A DNA stretch of 11,075 nucleotides from JAWLGW01 sp964569055 (GTDB taxonomy: Bacteria > Planctomycetota > J058): contig CAZMSZ010000257.1 in assembly GCA_964569055.1 (NCBI GenBank), positions 1 through 11,075 of the forward strand, in the 5' to 3' direction. The notes beneath the pieces are model-generated. The model ran no database searches and was not told where the DNA came from. It saw only the letters and a program-made list of their open reading frames with translations. Shown piece after piece: positions 1 through 7,181 of the stretch. The translations under genes and the position numbers were made by a program. Each line of letters opens with the position of its first letter. Positions within the stretch are counted from its first letter, which is position 1.

Positions 1-813
1 GAGGAGTCGACCGCCTGGCCGGGCGTGACCCGCGACCCCGCCTCGGGCGGGCTCGGGTTCTCGTTCAAGTGGAACATGGGCTGGATGCACGACACCCTGG
101 GCTACTTCGCCCAGGACCCGATCCACCGCAAGTTCCACCACGACCGGCTCACGTTCGCCATGCTCTACGAGCACACCGAGCGGTTCGTGAACCCGCTCTC
201 CCACGACGAGGTCGTGCACGGCAAGGGCTCGCTCTACGGCAAGATGCCCGGCGACCCCTGGCAGAAGCTCGCCAACCTGCGGCTCCTGCTGACCTACCAG
301 TTCACCCGCCCCGGCAAGGCGCTCCTGTTCATGGGGGCCGAGCTGGCGCAGGAGCGCGAGTGGGCCCACGACCACAGCCTGGACTGGCACCTGCTCGAGC
401 GCCCCGAGCGCGCCGCGTTCCTGCGCTTCGTGGAGGCGCTCGGCCGCCTGTACCGCGAGGAGCCGGCCTTGTGGCGCAAGGACCCCGACCCCGACGGGTT
501 CCAGTGGGTCGACTGCAGCGACCGCGACAACTCGGTGGTGAGCTACCTGCGCCGTGGAGGCGACGAGGAGCGCGAGGTCCTGGTCGTGCTCAACCTCACC
601 CCGGTGCCGCGCCACTTCTACCGGATCGGCGCGCCGCGGGCGGGACGGTGGGCCGTGCGCCTCGACAGCGACGAGCGCGCCTTCGGCGGCAGCGAGCACC
701 CCAGCGTGAGCGAGGTCACGGCCGACCCCGTGCCGTGGCACGGCCAACCAGCCTCGCTCGAGCTGTCGCTGCCGCCGCTCGGCGCGCTGGTGCTCGCGCC
801 GGCCCTTTGCTAG
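1..813 (+). CDS. glgB: 1,4-alpha-glucan branching enzyme GlgB, C-terminal part (5' end outside window)
   Basis: Branching enzyme (GH13) cuts alpha-1,4-glucan chains and re-attaches them through alpha-1,6 bonds during cytoplasmic glycogen synthesis. The frame is open from base 1 and starts with EESTAWPGVTR. This is the GH13 region III segment, and its first Glu corresponds to the acid/base of the family. Region IV follows as LSHDEVVHGKGS, with the transition-state-stabilising Asp at bases 205-207. Other typical branching-enzyme blocks are FKWNMGWMHDTL, DPIHRKFHH, LLFMGAELAQEREW and a late HFYRIG block. The C-terminal all-beta domain is complete and ends near LPPLGALVLAP. The N-terminal CBM48 domain and the nucleophile Asp (region II) lie upstream of the window. 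The GTG at base 25 is internal and should not be taken as the start. Its TAG stop overlaps the stop of the convergent HEAT gene. No other glg gene is in view. Confidence 0.97.
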   Translation, partial: EESTAWPGVTRDPASGGLGFSFKWNMGWMHDTLGYFAQDPIHRKFHHDRLTFAMLYEHTERFVNPLSHDEVVHGKGSLYGKMPGDPWQKLANLRLLLTYQFTRPGKALLFMGAELAQEREWAHDHSLDWHLLERPERAAFLRFVEALGRLYREEPALWRKDPDPDGFQWVDCSDRDNSVVSYLRRGGDEEREVLVVLNLTPVPRHFYRIGAPRAGRWAVRLDSDERAFGGSEHPSVSEVTADPVPWHGQPASLELSLPPLGALVLAPALC

Positions 814-2033
814 CGGCGCGGGCTCGGGGGCGGCTCCTCGTCGTGGGCGAGGTACCAGCGCAGCGCCATGGACTTGCGCTGACGCTGCATGCGCGCCTCG
901 TGGTCGTCGGGGCGCTCGCTGGGGAGCTTGTCCGCCGCGACCTGGATCTCCCACCAGGTCCGCCACACCTCGCGGCGGCCCGCCATGGCGAGCTGCGTCT
1001 TGCGCTTGAGGGCCTCGTAGGCCGCGGTGGCCACGCGCGCGTCGGGGTCCGCCAGCAGGTCGATGAAGTGGGCCAAGGTGGGCGCGTCGCGGTGGGCCAC
1101 GATCGCCAGCGCCTCGAGCGCGCGCGCGCGCACGAGGGCGTCGGCCCCCGAGTCCGGCGCGGAGAGCGCCAGGGCCACGTCGTAGACGGCGGGGACGCGG
1201 AGCTCGGCCGCGGCCAGGAGCGCGCCGGCCAGGCCGCGGCCCTCGGCGTCGTCGAGCGCCTGGAGCAGCAGCCGCTCCGCCTGCTCCCAGTGGCGCGGGT
1301 GGAGCTGCGAGAGCGCGCGGTACACCGCGCCGCCCGGCCCCTCGACCCCGCTCTGCGCCAGCGCGAGCACCTCGGTGGCCGCGGCTGGGTCGAGGGCCAG
1401 CGCGCCGAGCACCTCACCGAAGACCGCGTCGGCCGACGCGGGCAGCTCGACGTCGACCATGGCGAGGGCGCGCAGGATCGCGGCGGGCTGATCGGCCGCC
1501 TGGGGCGCCGCGCGCAGCAGCGCCAGCACCGACGGCAGACTCTCCTCGTAGGCCGCCAGCTCGCCGAGCCAGGAGCGCAGCTCGAGCGCCGGGAGCATGG
1601 GGACGCGGAGCTGCACCGCCGCCGCGGCGGTCACCGGGTCGCCCTCGTTGGCCACGCGGAGCAGCAAGGAGGAGAGCCCGACCATGCCCTCGGGCGCGAG
1701 GACGACGCGCTGCTGCTCGGCCGGGAGGGTCACGATCACGCGCACGGCGGCAGCCGTGCCGGCCCCGCCGGCCTGCAGCACGGCCCGGAGCTTGGCGCCG
1801 AGCGCCTCGTCCGCGCCGGCGGCCCGGGCGACCTCGGCGAACGACTCGAGCTGTTCGTCCTCGGTCGCGCCCGGCACGATCCGCTCGACCGCCCGGATCC
1901 CGACCTCGTGGGCGACGTCTCTGAGGGTCGCGCCCGACGCGAGCCGCGCGAGCGCGTCGTCGAGCGTGGTGATCTCCGCGGCGAGCGGGCCGACGAACAG
2001 GCCAGCGGCCAGCAGCAGGGTGAGGGGCGTCAC
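810..2033 (-). CDS. Secreted HEAT-repeat protein, last gene of the minor-pilin operon
   Basis: 407 residues. The N-terminus (MTPLTLLLAAGLFVGPLAAE) is a short hydrophobic signal peptide, probably cleaved near residue 19, so the protein is likely periplasmic or envelope-located. The rest is Ala/Leu-rich and predicted all-helical. The clearest HEAT-like units are at about 250-350, for example LLADPDARVATAAYEALKRK (327-346). They are followed by a Trp-rich segment, VWRTWWEIQ (356-364), of a kind I associate with planctomycete HEAT proteins, and by a charged, Pro-rich tail. HEAT solenoids usually bind other proteins, and I see no catalytic motif. The start is a GTG inside a GTGA overlap with the stop of the upstream pilin gene. 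There is no good Shine-Dalgarno sequence, so translation is probably coupled to that gene. Co-expression with three minor pilins suggests an accessory or scaffold role in the pilus system, which is inference. Confidence is high that it is a gene and moderate for the function. Confidence 0.85.
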   Translation of the reverse strand: MTPLTLLLAAGLFVGPLAAEITTLDDALARLASGATLRDVAHEVGIRAVERIVPGATEDEQLESFAEVARAAGADEALGAKLRAVLQAGGAGTAAAVRVIVTLPAEQQRVVLAPEGMVGLSSLLLRVANEGDPVTAAAAVQLRVPMLPALELRSWLGELAAYEESLPSVLALLRAAPQAADQPAAILRALAMVDVELPASADAVFGEVLGALALDPAAATEVLALAQSGVEGPGGAVYRALSQLHPRHWEQAERLLLQALDDAEGRGLAGALLAAAELRVPAVYDVALALSAPDSGADALVRARALEALAIVAHRDAPTLAHFIDLLADPDARVATAAYEALKRKTQLAMAGRREVWRTWWEIQVAADKLPSERPDDHEARMQRQRKSMALRWYLAHDEEPPPSPRR

Positions 2034-2797
2034 TTGGTGGGGTCCGCCCTGTTCAGGAGCTCGATCCGGTCGACCACGCGGTACAGGATCGGCGTCGGCC
2101 GCCCGTCGGGGCCGAGCTCGCCCGACACGTTGGAGTCGTAGAGGACCAGCTCGATCTGGACCGAGTTATCGTCCTCGAAGGTCTGCACGGTCATGCTCCG
2201 GATGCCCGAGGCGATCGCGGGAGAGGCGACTCCGTCGCCGCGATGCAAGGCGTAGCGGGTGATCGCCGTGCCGGGGAAGGTGCCATCGGGCTCCAGCGTG
2301 TAGGTGATCTGGCTGCTCCAGTAGCTGTCGTCGTTGTTGACCCTCGTGAACGCGTCCGCCTCGTCCGGCGTGAAGTCGAGCAGGTTCCCCAGGCCCAACA
2401 ACCCGCCGTCATCATCCTCCTCGTCCTCGGCCGCGGCGTCGAGGTCGGCGGCGGTGGGCAGGCCGGTCCGATAGCGGAACTTCAGGACGGTCTCGTCGTC
2501 GTGCCCCGAGACGCCGCGGCCGAGCGTCTCGGTGGCCCCGAGGGGGGGCGTCGTCAGCATGGCGGTCCCGTTGGGCTTCCGCCCGCTCCGCCGCAGGTCC
2601 TGCCGGAGCTGGAACAGGGCCGTCCCCGCGCTCCGCTGCAGGTCGAGCGCCACCGAGGTCTCAGCCGCCGCGTGCTGGGTCGGCACCGCCGCGTAGGCCA
2701 TGATCAGGGTCATGGCGGACAGCACCGCCACCGCGATCACGACCTCGAGCAGCGAGAGGGCGCGAGGTCGAGCCGTCAGGGTCGAGCCGAGCTTCAC
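2030..2797 (-). CDS. PilW/GspJ-like minor (pseudo)pilin
   Basis: 255 residues with a class III (prepilin-type) signal: a basic leader of 13 residues, then A13|LSLLEVVIAVAVLSAMTL. Glu18 is at mature position +5, and a hydrophobic helix follows to about residue 38. The -1 residue is Ala instead of the usual Gly, which prepilin peptidases can tolerate. A helical segment (QLRQDLRRSGR, 63-73) and a beta-rich C-terminal domain follow, as in PilW and GspJ. Residues 118-131 form a very acidic stretch (EDEEDDDGG at 124-132) that looks like an extra loop in the globular domain. The GTG start overlaps the previous gene's TGA (GTGA). It has a plausible ribosome site (AAGGTGG, four bases before the GTG) in addition to coupling. 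Such proteins join the tip complex that primes pilus or pseudopilus assembly in the inner membrane. The PilW versus GspJ assignment cannot be settled from this window. Confidence 0.88.
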   Translation of the reverse strand: MKLGSTLTARPRALSLLEVVIAVAVLSAMTLIMAYAAVPTQHAAAETSVALDLQRSAGTALFQLRQDLRRSGRKPNGTAMLTTPPLGATETLGRGVSGHDDETVLKFRYRTGLPTAADLDAAAEDEEDDDGGLLGLGNLLDFTPDEADAFTRVNNDDSYWSSQITYTLEPDGTFPGTAITRYALHRGDGVASPAIASGIRSMTVQTFEDDNSVQIELVLYDSNVSGELGPDGRPTPILYRVVDRIELLNRADPTK

Positions 2798-3312
2798 GGG
2801 TCCACCTTCTCGTCAGGGTAGCGGCGGGCTCGCCGCACGTTCGCTTCGATCTGCTGGACGCTGCCGTCGACCGAGCGCCACAACACGATCGCCCGGATCT
2901 CCACCCGGTCCGCCACGCCGTCGTCGTCGAGGTCGTCCGCCGCCCCGTCGCCGTCGAGGTCGGACACGACCTGCACCCGACCCGCATCGGCCGCCGAGTC
3001 GCCCGAGGGCAGGGCCACGGTCTCGCCTGCGTCCACTTCGCCGTCCGCGTCGGCGTCGTCGAACCGATAGACGATCGAGAACGTGGATCCGTCGGTGTCG
3101 TCGATGTCGTCGAAGGGCAGCGAGGCGATGCTGTTGACGCGGGCCTGGGCGGCCTCCATCGCGAGCTGCCGCTCCCGCGCCATGATCTGCCCCCGCTGCG
3201 CCATGGAGAGGCAGCCGAAGACGCCGGCCAGGAACAAGGTCAGGACGCCGGTCGCGATGGCGATCTCCACCAGGGAGAATCCGGCCCGGCCGTTCACGTG
3301 CTGAATGCGCAT
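2794..3312 (-). CDS. PilV/GspI-like minor (pseudo)pilin with EF-hand-like acidic loops
   Basis: 172 residues. The prepilin signal is textbook: MRIQHVNGRAG|FSLVEIAIATGVLTL, with Gly11 at -1, Phe12 at +1 and Glu16 at +5. A short helix and a small globular domain follow, the usual PilV/GspI plan and size. Unusually, residues 86-97 read DADADGEVDAGE, which fits the 12-position EF-hand Ca2+ loop (acidic 1, 3, 5, 9, 12; Gly 6). Residues 118-138 (DLDGDGAADDL followed by DDDGVADRVE) hold two further overlapping DxDxDG loops, resembling type-3 thrombospondin or dockerin repeats. Calcium binding is therefore likely but inferred. The ATG start is preceded by GGAG with a ten-base spacer, and the gene lies seven bases after the PilX-like gene. 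Its stop overlaps the start of the PilW/GspJ-like gene. It probably forms part of the tip complex with its two neighbours. Confidence 0.9.
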   Translation of the reverse strand: MRIQHVNGRAGFSLVEIAIATGVLTLFLAGVFGCLSMAQRGQIMARERQLAMEAAQARVNSIASLPFDDIDDTDGSTFSIVYRFDDADADGEVDAGETVALPSGDSAADAGRVQVVSDLDGDGAADDLDDDGVADRVEIRAIVLWRSVDGSVQQIEANVRRARRYPDEKVDP

Positions 3313-3319
3313 CGTCTTG

Positions 3320-4969
3320 CTACTCCGCGAACGCGTCGTGCGTCACCGGGAAGCCGGGTCCGCTGCCCTGATCGGCGTCCGTCTCCAGCTGCTGCTCGAG
3401 CAGCTTGGGCGCGCCCTCGAGGTAGGTGGTGATCACGATCTGGATGATGTCGTTCGAGGAGCCAGGCAGCTCGGCGTTGGCCTTCTCGGCCAGCTGGGTG
3501 ATGCCCGCCACGCCGGTCTCGAAGTTGTCGCTGTGGAAGTTGAACTCCAGGTGGCCGTTGTTGCCGATCTCGAACGCCGTCAGGTCACCGTCGTCGGCGA
3601 CGTTCAAGATCATGGAGCCGTTGATGTCGAAATGGGTGTTGCTGGCGAGCTTCACCTGGACGTCCTTGCCGTAGGCCAGGAAGACTCCGTTCAGCGTGAC
3701 CTGCGAAGTCCCCTCGTGGACGATCCCCGCCTCGTCGTCGGTGGAGATCACGGTCATCGAGCCGTTGATGTCCACGAAGCCGTTGCCGGTGAACGCCACG
3801 TCGGCGCCGTCCCCCGTCGCGTCGACCAGCAGGTTGCCCGTGAGGTCGAACTTCGCGTTGTCCTCGACCACCAGGGCGCCGTCGCCCCACACCACGATGT
3901 CCCCAGTCCAGGTGAACTGCGAGCTGCCGCTGATGGTGAGGGTCCTCCCGGGAGGGACGACCAGCGTGCCCGTCCCCGTGACCTTGGCGCCGTCGAGCGC
4001 GAAGTTCTCCCCGGCCACCACCACGTCGTTCGGGTCGTCCGCGATGATCGTCTCCCCGCCGTGCCCGTAGGCGTTGTCGTTCACCGTGCCGGCGGCGATG
4101 AGGGAGTCCGCGTAGTTGTCGAAGGCGGTGTACAGCGCGTCCAGCTCGTCCTGGGTGAAGTACGTCGGATCGGCGTTCAGGAGCGTGTCCGCGCCGCTGG
4201 CGGGGGTGCTCGGGTCGTCCGCTTTGTTGCCCGACCAGATCGCCCACGGCGAGCCCGGACCCTCGATCAGGTTGTCGACGATCTCCTCCATCACCTCGGA
4301 GTCCTGGATCCGGCCCGCCGCCTGGTCCTGGCCGTTGCCGGCGGCGTCCGCGCCGTTGACCTTGATCTTGGCGTTGCTGTCGCCGAGCGTGACGTCGTGC
4401 ACGTCGTCGACGTTCCCGTTGATCTGGAACGGCTCCTTGTCCCCGCCGAACCGGCCCGGGATCGTGACGTTCGAACGCGTGATCAAGAACTGGGCGCCGG
4501 CCTTCTGCTCGGCGTGATCGAAGCGGGGGGTCGCCGCGACCACCGTCAGCCGGATCAGGTTGACGCTGGTGTAGTCGAAGGTCGCCTTGTACTCCCCGAT
4601 CATCCGGCCCGCCGAGTCGAGCACCGGCACCGGGTCGATGAACGCGCCGACGTTGGTGGTGGACGGCGTGTCCCCGGCGGCCCGCGCCCGGAAGTAGCCG
4701 TTCACGGCCCACTCGACGTCGGCGACCGCGTGCCGAACGAGGGTCTGGAGGACCTGGGTGTCCTCGCGGCTCGCCGTGACCTTGGCGGTCCGCTCGGTGA
4801 GGGTCAGCAGGAGCAGGGCCGTGGTCATGAGGCCCGCGCCGAAGATCATGACCAAGATGAGCGCCGCCCCGCGCTCCCGGCCGGCCTCGGCGTCCCCGTC
4901 GCGCCCGGTGGTCGGCCCCGTGGTCCGCTGCTGGCGGCCTCGGCCGCGCTCCGCACGATCCCAACTCAC
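3320..4969 (-). CDS. PilX/GspK-like minor pilin with C-terminal beta-helix-like domain
   Basis: 549 residues from the GTG at 4969; an in-frame GTG at 5023 would add 18. I prefer 4969 because AGGAGG lies five bases before it, whereas no ribosome site precedes 5023. After a basic leader comes RERG|AALILVMIFGAGLMTT (about 32-50). This is a PilX_N-type prepilin signal without Glu at +5, as is usual for GspK/PilX-type tip subunits. A mixed domain covers about 75-320. Residues 333-481 form a run of beta strands and turns built on a repeated pattern: QFTWTGDIVV, KFDLTGNLLV, FVDINGSMTV, QVTLNGVFLA, HFDINGSMIL. These rungs, spaced 22-27 residues, suggest a right-handed beta-helix. PilX-like proteins with a similar beta-rich tail are known in several phyla. 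It is first in the operon, seven bases ahead of the PilV-like gene. Possible roles are tip capping or adhesion. Confidence 0.87.
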   Translation of the reverse strand: MSWDRAERGRGRQQRTTGPTTGRDGDAEAGRERGAALILVMIFGAGLMTTALLLLTLTERTAKVTASREDTQVLQTLVRHAVADVEWAVNGYFRARAAGDTPSTTNVGAFIDPVPVLDSAGRMIGEYKATFDYTSVNLIRLTVVAATPRFDHAEQKAGAQFLITRSNVTIPGRFGGDKEPFQINGNVDDVHDVTLGDSNAKIKVNGADAAGNGQDQAAGRIQDSEVMEEIVDNLIEGPGSPWAIWSGNKADDPSTPASGADTLLNADPTYFTQDELDALYTAFDNYADSLIAAGTVNDNAYGHGGETIIADDPNDVVVAGENFALDGAKVTGTGTLVVPPGRTLTISGSSQFTWTGDIVVWGDGALVVEDNAKFDLTGNLLVDATGDGADVAFTGNGFVDINGSMTVISTDDEAGIVHEGTSQVTLNGVFLAYGKDVQVKLASNTHFDINGSMILNVADDGDLTAFEIGNNGHLEFNFHSDNFETGVAGITQLAEKANAELPGSSNDIIQIVITTYLEGAPKLLEQQLETDADQGSGPGFPVTHDAFAE

Positions 4970-5084
4970 TCGCGCCTCCTCGTCGGTTCGAGCCGAGGAG
5001 CCCTCAGGCAACTGCCGAGCCACCGGGTCGGTGAGGAGGTTACCGTAGGTGACCGCCTGCGACCTCGGACATAGGTGAGGGCGA
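4970..5084. promoter_or_regulatory. Divergent intergenic region with two GGTNACC sites one helical turn apart
   Basis: These 115 bases separate the minus-strand pilin operon from the plus-strand glycosyltransferase and must hold both promoters if the short pilin start is right. Within it, GGTTACC (5038-5044) and GGTGACC (5048-5054) are each self-complementary GGTNACC elements whose centres are exactly 10 bp apart. Together they form an imperfect larger palindrome around GTA. That is compatible with an operator for a dimeric regulator. I cannot identify a convincing -35/-10 pair, and in GC-rich genomes promoters are hard to see by eye. Confidence 0.3.
4975..4980 (-). promoter_or_regulatory. 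Ribosome binding site (AGGAGG) deciding the start of the PilX-like gene
   Basis: A perfect AGGAGG on the minus strand ends five bases before the GTG whose first base is 4969. The alternative upstream GTG (first base 5023) has CCTCCT, the complement of a Shine-Dalgarno sequence, in the corresponding region. The AGGAGG would lie inside the coding sequence if the longer start were used, so it could be coincidental (GAG GAG codons). It is nonetheless the best start evidence available. Confidence 0.6.
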
Positions 5085-6227
5085 GTGCCCGGACTTTCAG
5101 ACAGTCAGCGCGCGCCGCGGGTGCTGTTCGTCGGCCCGGGTCACAACTCGACGTTCCGCCAGTGGATCGCGCCGTTCCTGGGGAAGATCGAGGCGCGGCT
5201 GGTCACGACCGAGCCGGTGCCCGACGAGTTCGCCCGCGCCTGGCCCGACCTCACGATCGACCTGTTGCCGCGACCTGCGCTGAGACGGCTGCCCCGCGGC
5301 TTGTTCCTCCATACCCTGGATTACCTGATCGAGGTCAGGGAACGCCTGATCCGCTTTCGCCCCGACCTGATCCACCTCCACTACGCCTCGCAGCTCGACG
5401 CGCTGGCGCTCGCCGGGCTGCCTCCAGCAGCTCCGTTGGTGATCACGGTTTACGGGGCGGACGTGCTCGAGGAGCAGGTCCGGCGACCGCTTCTGCTCGA
5501 CCTGCTGGTGCGCCGGCTGTTCGCGCGAGCCGCGGCGGTGACGGTGAAGTCCCCGTTCCTCGCGGACTGCTGCCGCGCCCTGGGCGCCGCTCCCGAGCGC
5601 CTGCACCTCGTCCCGTGGGGGCTCGACGTGGCGCGCTTCCGCCCGGCGCCCCGCGACCCCGCCCGGGCGGCGCTCGGCCTCCCGCCCGGGCCGCTCGTCC
5701 TCTCCCCGCGCAGCCTGCACCCGCTCTACGGGCACGAGCTGGTGCTCGAGGCGGCGCAGCGGCTCGACCCGCGCCCGACCGTGGTGTTCCTCGGCGAGCG
5801 CGACCGGGCCTACGCGGCCGCGCTCCGGCGACGCTGCGCCGCGCTGGGGACCTCCGCGAGCTTCCTCCCCGAGCTGCAGCCCGAGGGCATGGCGACCGCG
5901 CTCGCCGCGGCCGACGCGGTGGCCTCGATCCCCGCCTCCGACGGCCTCCCGCAGACGCTGCTCGAGGCGGCCGCCTGCGAGCGCCCGGCCGTGACGCTCG
6001 ACCTCCCCGCCTACCGCGACCTCCCCTTCGCGCCCGACGCGCTGGTCCGCGTGCCGCAGGTCGGCGGGCGGGCGGAGGTCGCCGACCTCGCCCGCGGTCT
6101 CGCCGCCGCGCTCGCCCCCGGCCCCCGCCCCGGCCTCGCCGCCGCGCGCCGGTGGGTCGCCCGCGAGCTGCGCTTCGAGGACAGCGTCGCGCGGGTGTGG
6201 GCGCTGTACCGAGCGCTGGCGAGGTGA
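5085..6227 (+). CDS. Glycosyltransferase, GT-B fold, family 4 type
   Basis: 380 residues, a normal length for family 4. It is a cytoplasmic enzyme expected to move a sugar from a nucleotide-sugar donor to a glycan, lipid or protein acceptor; the substrate cannot be read from the sequence. The N-terminal Rossmann-like domain starts PRVLFVGPGHNSTFRQW (11-27) and includes DLIHLHYAS (94-102) and VITVYGADVLEE (119-130). The linker VPWGLDVARFRP (176-187) is the usual family-4 'vpnGvDxxxF' block. The C-terminal donor domain holds SDGLPQTLLEAAACERPAV (285-303), where Asp286 and Glu294 take the EX7E positions, a common SDG variant. There is no signal peptide or membrane segment. The GTG start follows AGGTGAGG, and an in-frame TGA at 5076-5078 excludes any earlier start. 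It stands alone, divergent from the pilin operon. A role in surface glycan or pilin glycosylation is only a guess. Confidence 0.9.
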   Translation: MPGLSDSQRAPRVLFVGPGHNSTFRQWIAPFLGKIEARLVTTEPVPDEFARAWPDLTIDLLPRPALRRLPRGLFLHTLDYLIEVRERLIRFRPDLIHLHYASQLDALALAGLPPAAPLVITVYGADVLEEQVRRPLLLDLLVRRLFARAAAVTVKSPFLADCCRALGAAPERLHLVPWGLDVARFRPAPRDPARAALGLPPGPLVLSPRSLHPLYGHELVLEAAQRLDPRPTVVFLGERDRAYAAALRRRCAALGTSASFLPELQPEGMATALAAADAVASIPASDGLPQTLLEAAACERPAVTLDLPAYRDLPFAPDALVRVPQVGGRAEVADLARGLAAALAPGPRPGLAAARRWVARELRFEDSVARVWALYRALAR

Positions 6228-6311
6228 GCTCGGATTCAGGAGGCTGTCGCGCGCGAGGCAACCTTCGTGCCCGTGCCCGCGCCCGTCCAAGCCCTCGGCG
6301 TCGGACTCGGC

Positions 6312-7069
6312 TCAGAACCGCCAGGCCATGCCGAGCTCCAGCCCCAGCACGGTCCAGGTCGCCTCGCGTTCCTTGTGGTTGCCGGTCGGCCGCGGGCCCC
6401 AGATGTCGCGCAGGTCCTCCAGCCAGGCGCTCCACATGCTCCCGGCCGCGATCAGCTCCACGCCGGCGAACAGGGGGAAGCGCAGGCCGACGCGGAACTC
6501 GGAGAGGTAGGAGGGGAAGCGGGTGGGCGCGATCACGGCCGTGACGCTCTCGAGGAACACCACCACGCGGGGGTGCGCCCGCACCGAGAAGTGGTAGCCG
6601 ATCGTGGGGGCGAAGATCGCGGTCACGCGCCCGCGGGCCCGGGCCAGCTCGCTGCGCATGCGCAGCCGGAGCTGACCCCACGCCGCGCCGATCCCGAACG
6701 CGAGCCGGACCTGCTCGTTGTCGCGGACCACGTAGCGCACGAACAGCTCGGCGAGCCGGAGGTCCACGATCGTCTCGGTGGGCACGGTGGAGTCGAACAC
6801 CTCGGACTGCAGCACCTTGGTGCTGCCGTGCAGCCTGCGCTTGGGCCCCTCGAACAGCAGGCCCGTGGCGTGCACGCCGATCGCGAGGTTGGGGTGGACC
6901 TTGACGTCGAACACGGCCCGCGCGCCCGGCGAGATCACGATCGGCAGGTGGGTGTCCTTCTGCAGGTCGATCGTGGTGGCCTGGCGCGAGCGCCCCTTCT
7001 TGACGCGCCCGTCGATCAACCAGGCCGCGCGCACCGAGAGCTCGAGGCGGAACCGCGGGACCTGCAGCG
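6312..7069 (-). CDS. Probable outer-membrane beta-barrel protein, N-terminal part lost in assembly gap
   Basis: The frame is open from the N gap (first readable residues LQVPRFRLELSVRAAW) to a TGA at 6312-6314, giving about 251 visible residues. An internal GTG at 7034 is not the true start. The sequence alternates hydrophobic and polar residues in short segments (GARAVFDVKVHPNLAIGVHA, RVTAIFAPTIGYHFSVRA, EFRVGLRFPLFAGVELIAAG), separated by charged turns. It ends in VLGLELGMAWRF. A terminal Phe after an alternating strand is the classic outer-membrane beta-barrel assembly signal. No family-specific motif is evident, so it may be a porin-like or outer-membrane structural protein of a diderm envelope. 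It is convergent with the glycosyltransferase, with 84 bases between. Its relationship to fpr on the other side of the gap is unknown, because the true gap length is unknown. Confidence 0.75.
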
Positions 7070-7169
7070 NNNNNNNNNNNNNNNNNNNNNNNNNNNNNNN
7101 NNNNNNNNNNNNNNNNNNNNNNNNNNNNNNNNNNNNNNNNNNNNNNNNNNNNNNNNNNNNNNNNNNNNN
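7070..7169. other. Assembly gap (100 N)
   Basis: Exactly 100 consecutive N, a common placeholder for a scaffold gap of unknown length. It removes the start of the beta-barrel gene and whatever lies between it and fpr. Whether the two flanking contigs are truly adjacent cannot be judged here. Confidence 0.99.
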
Positions 7170-7181
7170 GCGCCCTCCCGC

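Noticed and set aside
69..2141. Long plus-strand open frame (690 codons) across glgB and antisense to the HEAT gene
   Set aside because: Its translation is Arg/Ala/Pro/Gly-rich without any family signal, and it overlaps the unmistakable GlgB frame. Such frames are common in GC-rich DNA.
4970..5023. Longer start (GTG at 5023) for the PilX-like protein
   Set aside because: No Shine-Dalgarno sequence precedes it, whereas AGGAGG sits five bases before the GTG at 4969. It cannot be fully excluded.
3305..5074. Long plus-strand open frame (589 codons) antisense to the PilX-like gene
   Set aside because: It mirrors the real gene almost end to end and is Val/Arg/Gly/Asp-rich with no signal peptide or motif. 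The minus-strand frame has a prepilin signal, strand repeats and a ribosome site.
6228..6311. Terminator between the convergent glycosyltransferase and beta-barrel genes
   Set aside because: Only short GC-rich direct repeats (GTGCCC/GCGCCC) and weak partial pairing are present, with no stem plus T-run.
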